The position numbers and the translations under genes are program-made. Below the pieces are notes generated by a model. The model was not told where the DNA came from and made no database searches. It saw only the letters and a program-made list of their open reading frames with translations. This document shows, piece after piece, positions 1 to 6,986 of a DNA stretch of 37,368 nt. Every line of letters starts with the position of its first letter. Position 1 is the stretch's first letter. Source of the stretch: Patescibacteria group bacterium UBA2772 (GTDB taxonomy: Bacteria; Patescibacteriota; Minisyncoccia; Moranbacterales; DUUL01); contig DEIO01000014.1 of NCBI GenBank assembly GCA_002352545.1, forward strand, positions 1 to 37,368, written 5' to 3'.

Positions 1-130
1 TAAAAGCAAAGCTGAGACTTTTAAACAATACGTGTGGGTTTGGAGAGACACTCTTGATAACAGTTCTGAAAAAGCTGAGGCTTGGGAAATGGTCAAGATT
101 AAAGCTGAAGAAATTTTAGCTAACAAATAA
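1..130 (+). CDS. C-terminal end of an unknown protein (5' truncated by window)
   Basis: An open frame enters from the left edge (codons in phase with base 2) and stops at TAA 128-130, giving about 42 residues. The visible tail is charged and amphipathic, with KAEAWEMVKIKAEEILANK at the very end, likely a helix. No motif is recognisable. Two terminator-like hairpins follow directly, which supports this being a genuine gene end. The family cannot be named from this fragment. Confidence 0.6.
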   Translation, partial: KSKAETFKQYVWVWRDTLDNSSEKAEAWEMVKIKAEEILANK

Positions 131-170
131 CCGTTCAACAGAAAACTGTGTCTGTTTGAGCGGTTTTCTA
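129..170 (+). terminator. Rho-independent terminator
   Basis: Arms 129-142 and 151-165 pair over about 14 bp with a bulge and G-U pairs, closed by an 8-nt loop and followed by a T-rich run. It begins at the stop codon of the left-edge gene. Confidence 0.7.
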
Positions 171-194
171 TTATATTAAGATCACTTTTTTGAC

Positions 195-235
195 AACCCA
201 CCAGCGGAAAATCTGCTTTGGTGGGTTTTCTGTTT
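195..235 (+). terminator. Second terminator hairpin
   Basis: A 9-bp perfect outer stem (195-203 with 219-227) extends through an inner GCGGA/TCTGC helix, followed by TTTTCTGTTT. It is a back-up terminator for the left-edge gene, or marks the end of a small RNA between the two hairpins. Confidence 0.7.
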
Positions 236-494
236 GTAAAATATATAGTAAACTACCCTGTATTGTAATTAGGCAAATTTTGGTAAATATAATTTCCAGC
301 TTATTTTTAGTAATTCGGTTCTAATATCTATTATTGAGCGGAGTAAAAGTTTATTAACACTACAACAATAGAGTTTACACTTTCATAAAATAGAATTAAA
401 AGTCAACTAAATATTCTCTAATTCTATAAATAAATATGATTCAAACTACCTTATATTACAAGAGAATAAGCTAAAACAGATTATTAAGAAATAA

Positions 495-632
495 AGAAAA
501 GTAACAGAAATTGCTAAAGAACTAAGTGTATCTATTAAACGAATTACAATACTGCTAACGCAGAAAATATCTTTTGAGAAATTAGAAGAAATGAAAAGTA
601 TAAATTTGACGCTGCAATGTTGTATGACTTGA
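495..632 (+). pseudogene. Possible remnant of a helix-turn-helix or IF-2 N-terminal-like segment
   Basis: An open stretch without an early start codon reads VTEIAKELSVSIKRITILL and onward, which resembles the short helical N-terminal module of translation factor IF-2 or a helix-turn-helix. It closes at TGA 630-632; a neighbouring frame (from about 596) stays open to about position 700. No ribosome site or full domain is present, and a good helicase promoter (629-657) overlaps its end. The rest of the 236-723 gap shows nothing I can support. This is weak evidence of a decayed gene. Confidence 0.2.
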
Positions 633-657
633 CAAAACAAAAACTAAATGGTATAGT
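629..657 (+). promoter_or_regulatory. Sigma-70-type promoter for the helicase gene
   Basis: TTGACA (629-634), a 17-nt spacer and TATAGT (652-657) give a near-consensus promoter. Transcription would begin near 664, leaving a leader of about 60 nt before the helicase start. Confidence 0.65.
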
Positions 658-723
658 TGGTTTTTATGTTAATGCTTATAGGTTATACTTTAGTATCTAA
701 ACATAAAACGATTAATAATTTTT

Positions 724-1947
724 ATGTTGGATACAATGTACAAAAACAAGAATGGACGAAAGTCACGTAGTAATGGTGGCTGGAAAAAAGGAGGCACCAG
801 AAATGGTTCAAGATTCGGTAACAATAAGAAAAGATTTTCTGGTAATGTAATAGATGAGAGGCTATTTGTAAACAAAGCTCAAAAAAAAGAAGCTGAAGAA
901 ATCTTTGAACCACAATATTCTTTTGCTAGTTTGAATATAAACAAAAAACTAAAAGAGGCTATAGCTAATCATGGTTTTGAAAAACCAACACCGATTCAAG
1001 ACAAAGCCATCCCAGTGATTTTAGAAGGGAAGGATGTTATTGGTTTAGCAAATACAGGAACTGGTAAGACAGCAACTTTTCTTATTCCACTTATCAACAA
1101 GATTCTAAGATTTCCAGATGAAAAGGTTCTTATAATTGTTCCAGTAAGAGAATTAGCAATTCAGATTCAAGAAGAATTTGAGTTACTTGTAAGAAGAATG
1201 AATTTGTCTTCAGTTGTGATTATTGGTGGTGCTAGCATGCACAGACAAATTAACGGATTACAAAAAAGACCAAATGTTGTAATTGGAACACCGGGAAGGT
1301 TGAAAGATCTAGTTGATCGTAAGAAATTAAAACTTACACAATTCAATAATGTTGTTTTGGACGAAGCTGATAGAATGCTTGATATGGGATTCATTGCTGA
1401 TGTAAAAGCTTTTATGGCTTTGGTTTCAGAGCAGAGACAAACACTTTTGTTTTCAGCTACTTTTTCAAATGAAATAGAGAGATTAGTAAAAGATTTTATG
1501 AAAAATCCAGAAAAGATTTCTTTGAAAACAAGAGAGACTTCAAAGCAAATTGATCAAAATATAGTACGTGTGTCTTCAAAGGATGATAAAGTTGAGGTTT
1601 TACATGATGTGCTTAATAAATCTAATTTCGAAAAAGCTTTAGTTTTTGCTAGAACAAAACATGGCGCAGACAAACTTTGCCGAAAATTATATCAAAAAGG
1701 ATTTAAGGTAGATTCTATTCATGGAGACAAACCACATAATAAAAGACAGAGAGTTTTAAAAAGTTTCAAGCAAAGTTCAATAAATATTCTAGTTGCAACA
1801 GATGTTGCTGCTAGGGGATTAGATATTCCTAACGTTAGTCATGTGATTAACTTTGATCTTCCAGCGACATATGATGATTATATCCATAGAATTGGAAGAA
1901 CAGGAAGAGCTGATAAACAAGGAATAGCCTTAACATTTGTCGGGTAG
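724..1947 (+). CDS. DEAD-box ATP-dependent RNA helicase (RhlE-like)
   Basis: This is an ATP-driven RNA-unwinding enzyme of superfamily 2. In order it shows the Q motif (FEKPTPIQ), motif I ANTGTGKT (GTGKT at residues 112-116), PVRELA (Ia), TPGRL (Ib), DEAD (213-216), SAT (244-246), VFARTK (IV), ATDVAARGLDIP (V) and HRIGRTGR (388-395). The first 60 residues are a basic Gly/Arg/Asn/Lys-rich tail that probably binds RNA. The protein ends about ten residues after motif VI, so it lacks the usual C-terminal extension. ATG at 736 is an alternative start. It stands alone behind its own promoter. Likely roles are ribosome assembly or mRNA turnover, the common function of the family. Confidence 0.95.
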   Translation: MLDTMYKNKNGRKSRSNGGWKKGGTRNGSRFGNNKKRFSGNVIDERLFVNKAQKKEAEEIFEPQYSFASLNINKKLKEAIANHGFEKPTPIQDKAIPVILEGKDVIGLANTGTGKTATFLIPLINKILRFPDEKVLIIVPVRELAIQIQEEFELLVRRMNLSSVVIIGGASMHRQINGLQKRPNVVIGTPGRLKDLVDRKKLKLTQFNNVVLDEADRMLDMGFIADVKAFMALVSEQRQTLLFSATFSNEIERLVKDFMKNPEKISLKTRETSKQIDQNIVRVSSKDDKVEVLHDVLNKSNFEKALVFARTKHGADKLCRKLYQKGFKVDSIHGDKPHNKRQRVLKSFKQSSINILVATDVAARGLDIPNVSHVINFDLPATYDDYIHRIGRTGRADKQGIALTFVG

Positions 1948-2018
1948 TATTCTTTGTAAAAATCTCTATTTAAGTTTAGAATATAAATATAACGTTAAAT
2001 ATTCTAAATAAAAATAAA

Positions 2019-2291
2019 ATGACTGACAAACAAACAAAGAAGGACTTAAAAAGTGGAGGGTCTTATTTAGATGAAAAAGTTGCTCAAAAAAGGGAGGGTT
2101 ATGATGATACTCATGATAATGCAGATTTTTTCAAGGAAGGTTATAGATGAGGAAAAGACACTCAGTCGAAAGACAATAAGGATGATTCTAACAAGACCAA
2201 GAAAAAGGTGCGTGACGAATATCAAGGCAAGACAAAAGAAGAAAGGGAAGCTTATAAAAAAGGCTATGTCTTTGGTTCAACAAAACGATAG
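2019..2291 (+). pseudogene. Small charged protein with an in-frame TGA
   Basis: From ATG 2019 the frame encodes 43 residues ending KEGYR, meets TGA at 2148-2150, and then continues in the same frame for another 46 residues to TAG 2289-2291. Both halves share the same highly charged, Lys/Asp/Glu-rich style, and each ends in a similar phrase (FFKEGYR and AYKKGYVFG). This makes one ancestral gene of about 90 residues interrupted by a nonsense change the likeliest reading. Two separate small ORFs are the alternative. The product has no membrane segment and no recognised family. The next gene downstream is also broken, so this is a decaying patch. Confidence 0.5.
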
Positions 2292-2297
2292 TTGCAT

Positions 2298-3048
2298 ATG
2301 CAACCTTTGAAAAAACAAAAATTAGAATCAGTAGATTATAGAGAGACTAAATTCAAGTCTAAAGAGAATAAAAAAGTTGAAAGAATCTTTTTTTGGTCTT
2401 TAGTTTTATTTTTAGTCTTTTCTTTTTTGCACGTAATAATTTTAAAAGTGTAAAGTCTCCGGAGCCAGAAATTTTTACTCCTCCCGTTAGAAGTAATCTT
2501 TCAGACCATACTCCAATAACTTTTTCTCAAAACGGTTTTGATTTTGTGGTAAAGCCTTTGTATGAATATGAGATGTCAGCATTAGTTTTGAATCGTATAG
2601 ACTACACAATATTAAGTCTAACTAGAACTAGTGAGGTTTTTCCCGTTGATTTATGTTTGACTTGGGGTGAAAATATAAAAAGTGGTGCATACGACATCCT
2701 TCTATGAAGTTTCGTCAGGATATGCGTTTTTGTTTTGGAAATTGGGATAATAGTTCTGGGTTTAAATTGTCTGAAGTTTCTAATAACCATCTTGTGATTG
2801 AAAATGAAGCACTTAGGGAAAAAGCGTTTTCGATCAATGAGGGTGATCAAATTAGAATAAAGGGCAAATTAGTTAATGTGAAAGTTGTTAATTTAGATGG
2901 AAAGCTGGAGAAATATGAATCAAAAAGTTTATCTCGGAATTCCAGTGTGAAACTTGGTGATAGTGGCGCTGGTGCTTGTGAAGTGATCTATGTTGAAGAA
3001 TTAGAGGTGATTAAAAAATCAAATACTTTTTTTAAACTATGGATTTAA
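2298..3048 (+). pseudogene. Frameshifted conserved membrane protein (SNNHL/GACE family)
   Basis: Three overlapping frames make one protein. Frame one (ATG 2298 to about 2452) gives a basic N-terminus and a membrane segment (FFWSLVLFLVFSFL). Frame two (about 2393-2707) continues with a Pro-rich linker and a domain containing DLCLTWGENIKSGAYD. Frame three (2704-3048) supplies RFCFGNWD, SNNHL, GDQIRIKGKLV and GACEVIYVEELEVI. This motif order resembles an uncharacterised bacterial membrane-protein family with a single anchor and an extracytoplasmic beta-rich domain, recalled from memory. At least two indels separate the frames, near 2430-2450 and near 2690-2710. It follows the small interrupted gene by 6 nt, so the two may have formed one transcription unit. 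Inactivation is the simplest reading; assembly error cannot be excluded. Confidence 0.6.
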
Positions 3049-3172
3049 AGTCGCATTAGCAGTGTTGAATACCTTTGTTTTTTGGAAGATCGGAAAGTTT
3101 TTTTATGAATTAATTCGAGAATAGAAAGTTCCAGTATAGTTCTTCAAAAAACACTTCAGTGATTGATGTTAG

Positions 3173-3201
3173 TTGAAGCAAATTAAAGACAGGAGTATGA
3201 T
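3173..3201 (+). promoter_or_regulatory. Promoter of the NifX/MinD/CDF operon
   Basis: TTGAAG (3173-3178), a 17-nt spacer and TATGAT (3196-3201) lie about 30 nt before the first gene of the five-gene operon. No comparable signal is obvious inside the operon. The 3049-3231 gap otherwise holds no gene. Confidence 0.5.
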
Positions 3202-3231
3202 AGAGGTATAAAGATTAAAAAATCATAGAAC

Positions 3232-3981
3232 ATGTTGAATAATAGAATTAAAATTTGCGTAACAAGCCAGGGGGAGAAGTTGACTGATAGTGTGGATCCT
3301 CGTTTTGGGCGTTGTGTTTTTTTTATTTTTGCTGAAATAGTTGATGGAAAAATGGAAAATATCAAAGCAGTAAAAAACGGAGGAGTCAAAAGGTCATCTG
3401 GTGCTGGTATTACTGCAGCAACTCAGTTGGGAAATGAGGGAGTCAAAATTCTTTTTACTGGGAATGTTGGTCCTAAGGCTGCTGATGTTTTAATGCAACT
3501 GGGAATTGAAGTTATCAAAGTAAGTGGAGCCATAAAAGATGTTGTAGAAAGTTATCTAAGTGGGGATTCAACTGTGACTCAAGAAAGGGAAATTGCTTCA
3601 AATAAATTAGAGAAAAATAAGATAAACGTAGACGAAAAGTGTAAAGTTCTTGTTCCTTTGATGGATAATAATGGTGACAATTCGTTAGTATCTCTTCATT
3701 TTGGACATGCTCCATATCTTGGCGTGTACGATGCTGATTCGAAAGAAATAATCATCAAAGAGAATCGACTAGATCATATCAATCCGAACAAAACTCCTGT
3801 GGATCAAGTTTTTGAGGAGATTAATCCAACAATTGTTTTTGTTCAGGATATAGGCGCAAGAGCGATTGATTTATTTCTTCAGAAAGGAATTAAAATACAA
3901 ACAGGACCTTACAAAACCTTAAAAGAGGTTGTTGGAAATATCAAAAATTTTGTTGACTTGAGTGAAGGATGTAAACATTAA
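3232..3981 (+). CDS. Tandem NifX-like (Nitro_FeMo-Co) domain protein
   Basis: This 249-residue cytoplasmic protein consists of two copies of the NifX/NifB-C-terminal fold (Pfam Nitro_FeMo-Co). Domain 1 spans residues about 5-105 and carries the family hallmark DPRFGRCVFF; domain 2 spans about 137-240 with SLHFGHAPYLGVYD. Proteins of this fold bind nitrogenase cofactor precursors in diazotrophs, but many stand-alone members occur without nitrogenase and their role is not settled. No nif structural or assembly genes are present here. It is the first gene of the operon, 11 nt before a ferredoxin-MinD ATPase, a pairing also seen in archaea and anaerobic bacteria. I infer a carrier or sensor of a metal or Fe-S cluster. 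The listed start MLNNRIKICV is ATG. Confidence 0.85.
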   Translation: MLNNRIKICVTSQGEKLTDSVDPRFGRCVFFIFAEIVDGKMENIKAVKNGGVKRSSGAGITAATQLGNEGVKILFTGNVGPKAADVLMQLGIEVIKVSGAIKDVVESYLSGDSTVTQEREIASNKLEKNKINVDEKCKVLVPLMDNNGDNSLVSLHFGHAPYLGVYDADSKEIIIKENRLDHINPNKTPVDQVFEEINPTIVFVQDIGARAIDLFLQKGIKIQTGPYKTLKEVVGNIKNFVDLSEGCKH

Positions 3982-3992
3982 GAGGTCTATGT

Positions 3993-4847
3993 ATGTTTAG
4001 AAATAAAAACAAAGTAATAGGAATAACTGGTGGAAAGGGTGGTACAGGTAAATCGACAATGTCGGTTGCAATTGCATGTCAACTCTCAAAAGAAGGTAAA
4101 AAAGTCTTATTGGTGGATGCTGATGTTGATTGTCCCAATGACCACATATTATTAGATATTAAGAGATATCTAGAGAAGGTAGTCGAACAAAGAATTCCTC
4201 AGTGGGATTTTGAAAAATGTACCAAATGTGGTTTATGTGGAGATGTGTGCAATAGTAGCGCAATTATTTCAATTAAGGACAGAAGGCCTATTTTTTCCAA
4301 GCAACAATGCAATGGATGCGGAGCTTGTAAACTTAAGTGCCCAAGCCAAGCTATTAGGTGGGATAAAAAAGAAATAGGTAGAATCTACAATGGAAGAAAA
4401 AACAAAATCGATTTATTATCTGGTGAATTGAAAGTAGGTGAGCCAGTTTCAGAATTTATTGTAAATTCATTAGTTGAATTGATTAAAGAAGAAAAAGATA
4501 AGTACGATTTTGTTATTATGGATACAGCGGCTGGAATACATTGTCCAGTTGTTGTTGCATTGGAGAATTGTGACAAAGTGATTGCTGTTACAGAACCAAC
4601 AACACTTGGTGCTCATGATTTGGGGTTAATTCTAGCGCTTGTAGAAAAAATAAAAGTAGATACTGATATTATAATAAACCGTTTTGATATTGGAGATATT
4701 GAGCTAGTTGAGTCTGTAGCAAGTAAATATCAAGCAAAAATAATTGCCAACATTCCATATTCTAAAGATATCTTTTTAAGTTATACAAAGGGATTGCCAA
4801 TTGAAAATGATGAAATCAAAAGATTAACAAAAATGATCTGTGAATAA
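3993..4847 (+). CDS. MinD-superfamily P-loop ATPase with inserted 2x[4Fe-4S] ferredoxin domain
   Basis: This 284-residue ATPase of the COG1149 type has a deviant Walker A motif (GGKGGTGKST, residues 13-22) and VDADVDCPN just downstream. A bacterial-type ferredoxin insert follows with two complete ligand sets: C76, C79, C82, C86 and C106, C109, C112, C116. The later motif DTAAGIHCPVV is typical of the family. Such proteins are related to Mrp/NBP35 and CooC, which use ATP to load metal clusters or metals; the exact role of COG1149 members is unproven. A weak ribosome site (AGAGG) precedes the ATG at 3993. Its 3' end overlaps the next gene by 8 nt, implying co-translation. The protein should be cytoplasmic. 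Confidence 0.9.
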   Translation: MFRNKNKVIGITGGKGGTGKSTMSVAIACQLSKEGKKVLLVDADVDCPNDHILLDIKRYLEKVVEQRIPQWDFEKCTKCGLCGDVCNSSAIISIKDRRPIFSKQQCNGCGACKLKCPSQAIRWDKKEIGRIYNGRKNKIDLLSGELKVGEPVSEFIVNSLVELIKEEKDKYDFVIMDTAAGIHCPVVVALENCDKVIAVTEPTTLGAHDLGLILALVEKIKVDTDIIINRFDIGDIELVESVASKYQAKIIANIPYSKDIFLSYTKGLPIENDEIKRLTKMICE

Positions 4848-6087
4848 AGAAAGAATATTAAAAAAAGGCGCAAGAGCTGCAAAAATTGCTACCATAGCAA
4901 CAGTTTTTTTAGCAATTACTAAAGGAGTTATTGGGTTTTTGTCCGGTAGTTTACTCCTAGTTGCTGATGCGATTCATAGTGCTGTTGATATTGCTGCTAT
5001 TTTTTCTTCTTGGTTCGGATTGAAAATTTCTCAGAAGAAGTATAATAAAAAATTTCCATATGGCTACTATAAAGCTGAAAATTTTGCTACCATAATTGCC
5101 TCATTTTTCATTTTCTATGCAGCATATGAGATATTTTTGGAGAGTTATGACAAATTTTTTGTCATAACAGATTTCAAACTTCCTCTTTTGGTTTTGACAG
5201 TGCCTTTGTCATCAGCTGTTGTTTCATATGCTATTGCAATTTATGAAGATAAGGTCGGAAAAGAGATTAATTCTCAGAGCCTTGTCGCTAATGCACAAGA
5301 ATCAAAAGTTGACGTGGTCTCTTCTTTGGTTATTTTTGGAGGGATTTTATTAGCTTATTTCAAGATAGGCTATATTGAGGGCATCGTCGGAATGGGACTA
5401 TCTTTTATGATTATAAAAATCGGTTACCAAAATGCAAAAATTGCAATCTATTCATTGATGGATGCTAGTCCTGATAAAGAATTGGAGGAGGGAATAAAGG
5501 AGCTGATTTTAGGAATTGATGACGTGAAAGACTTGTCTGGTTTGAAACTTAGACAATCAGGACTTTTTGTTTTTGGTGAAGCTACGATTAAATTACTCAA
5601 GAACATGAATGTCGCAAGGGCACATGATATTTCAGAAATAATTGAAATCAAAGTTAAAGAAAGTTTTTCTCAAATTGATGCATTGTCAATCCATATTGAA
5701 CCATATAAGACTGACAGTATTAAATTGCTTATTCCAGTGAAAGAGGATAATGGACTGGATTCAGGAATTGTCATGCACTTTGGAAGAGCAAAATATCTTC
5801 TATTTATCACATTGGAGGATAAGAAAATTTCTTCATTCTATGTTAAAGAAAATATCTATTTTGATAAAGATATTCAAGTAGGATTATTGGTTTCAAGGAA
5901 TGTTCTAGGTGAGAAAGTTGATGCGATATTAACCAAAGAAATTGGAGAGATTGCATTTCATCTGTTGAGGGATAGTTTTGTTGAAATATATTTAATCAAA
6001 GTTGCTGATGTGAAACAATCGATCGAAGATTTTAACCAAGGCAATCTAAAAAAATTAGAAAAATCTACACATTTAAGTAATAAATAA
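4840..6087 (+). CDS. Cation diffusion facilitator fused to a C-terminal NifX-like domain
   Basis: Residues 1 to about 200 form a CDF metal transporter with about six membrane segments. The TM2 site reads DAIHSAVD (H46, D50); the TM5 site reads ANAQESKVD (E154, D158), where zinc transporters such as YiiP have His at the first position. Residues about 205-285 match the cytoplasmic CDF dimerisation domain. From about residue 294 a third domain begins, with the NifX hallmark (VMHFGRAKYLLFI), giving 415 residues against about 300 for ordinary CDFs. The start is GTG at 4840, overlapping the previous gene. The fusion ties metal export, possibly iron or manganese, to the NifX-like system of its neighbours. 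The substrate is inference. Confidence 0.85.
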   Translation: MNKERILKKGARAAKIATIATVFLAITKGVIGFLSGSLLLVADAIHSAVDIAAIFSSWFGLKISQKKYNKKFPYGYYKAENFATIIASFFIFYAAYEIFLESYDKFFVITDFKLPLLVLTVPLSSAVVSYAIAIYEDKVGKEINSQSLVANAQESKVDVVSSLVIFGGILLAYFKIGYIEGIVGMGLSFMIIKIGYQNAKIAIYSLMDASPDKELEEGIKELILGIDDVKDLSGLKLRQSGLFVFGEATIKLLKNMNVARAHDISEIIEIKVKESFSQIDALSIHIEPYKTDSIKLLIPVKEDNGLDSGIVMHFGRAKYLLFITLEDKKISSFYVKENIYFDKDIQVGLLVSRNVLGEKVDAILTKEIGEIAFHLLRDSFVEIYLIKVADVKQSIEDFNQGNLKKLEKSTHLSNK

Positions 6088-6088
6088 T

Positions 6089-6967
6089 ATGAAAACAATA
6101 ACGGTGCTTTCTGGAAAGGGTGGTGTCGGAAAGAGCAGTATAACTGCTTCACTAGGGATTCTATTAGCTCAAAAGCATAAAATAATTTTAACTGATTGTG
6201 ATGTAGATGCTGCTAATTTGGCATTGGTTTTTGGCAAAAAAGAGGATGACTTTATAGCTTGGCAAGATATTTCTACCAGTAAGCGGGCAATTTTTGATTT
6301 AGAAAAATGTATTTCTTGTAAAAAATGCTATGATTCTTGTAATTTTGATGCTATTGATTGGGTTCAAAACAAACCAAAATTAAAAAAAATGAGTTGTGAA
6401 GGTTGTGGGATCGCTAATCTTGTATGTCCTGTTGGTGCAATAAGTTTAATTGCAGTAAACAATGCTAAGATTGGTCATGTTGATACAGGATATGGATTCC
6501 TTCTGGTTTCTTCTCAGTTAAAAATGGGAGCTTCTGGTTCTGGCAAATTGGTGGCTGAGGTTAGGAGTGAAACTCAAAAAGTTGCAAAAGAAGATACCGA
6601 ATTCAATTTGATTGATGCAGCTGCAGGAATTGGTTGTCCAGTGATAGCTTCTGTCACTGGTAGTGATTATTGTATTTTGGTAGTAGAGCCAACAGAGGCC
6701 AGTTTATTCGATTTGCGACGAGCTTTTGAGATTGTTGAGTATTTTGAAATCAATTGTGGTATTGTGATAAATAAATTTGATTTAGATAGAGATTATTGTG
6801 TAGAAATTGAAAAATTCGCAAAAGAGAATGATATAGAAGTTGTCACTAAGTTTTCTTATGACAAATGTTTTGCAAAGGCTTTAGTTGAGATGATTCCTGT
6901 GGTGGAAAAAAATCCTAACTTGAAAAACAATTTTGAAGCTCTTATTAAAAAAATAGAAAAGATTTAA
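6089..6967 (+). CDS. Second ferredoxin-containing MinD-superfamily ATPase, one cluster ligand missing
   Basis: This 292-residue paralogue of the ATPase two genes upstream has Walker A SGKGGVGKSS (residues 8-17), TDCDVDAAN, and a ferredoxin insert. The first cluster site is complete (C74, C77, C80, C84). The second reads CEGCGIANLVCP, with C103, C106 and C113, but Ala at 109 where the third cysteine is expected. The family motif DAAAGIGCPVI is present. Paired COG1149 genes of this kind usually lie side by side and probably form a heterodimer. Here a transporter gene separates them, with only 1 nt between its stop and this start. The altered site could hold a [3Fe-4S] cluster or be empty. Confidence 0.9.
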   Translation: MKTITVLSGKGGVGKSSITASLGILLAQKHKIILTDCDVDAANLALVFGKKEDDFIAWQDISTSKRAIFDLEKCISCKKCYDSCNFDAIDWVQNKPKLKKMSCEGCGIANLVCPVGAISLIAVNNAKIGHVDTGYGFLLVSSQLKMGASGSGKLVAEVRSETQKVAKEDTEFNLIDAAAGIGCPVIASVTGSDYCILVVEPTEASLFDLRRAFEIVEYFEINCGIVINKFDLDRDYCVEIEKFAKENDIEVVTKFSYDKCFAKALVEMIPVVEKNPNLKNNFEALIKKIEKI

Positions 6968-6986
6968 TAACTAATTATTGGATAAA

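Noticed and set aside
446..640. Minus-strand open frame of 64 codons
   Set aside because: It is Phe/Ser/Ile-rich in the way expected of AT-rich antisense DNA, and overlaps a better plus-strand remnant and a promoter.
2148..2150. Evidence that the organism reads TGA as glycine
   Set aside because: TGA clearly ends genes in ATGA overlaps at 24452-24454 and 29716-29718, and long genes contain no in-frame TGA, so general recoding is not supported.
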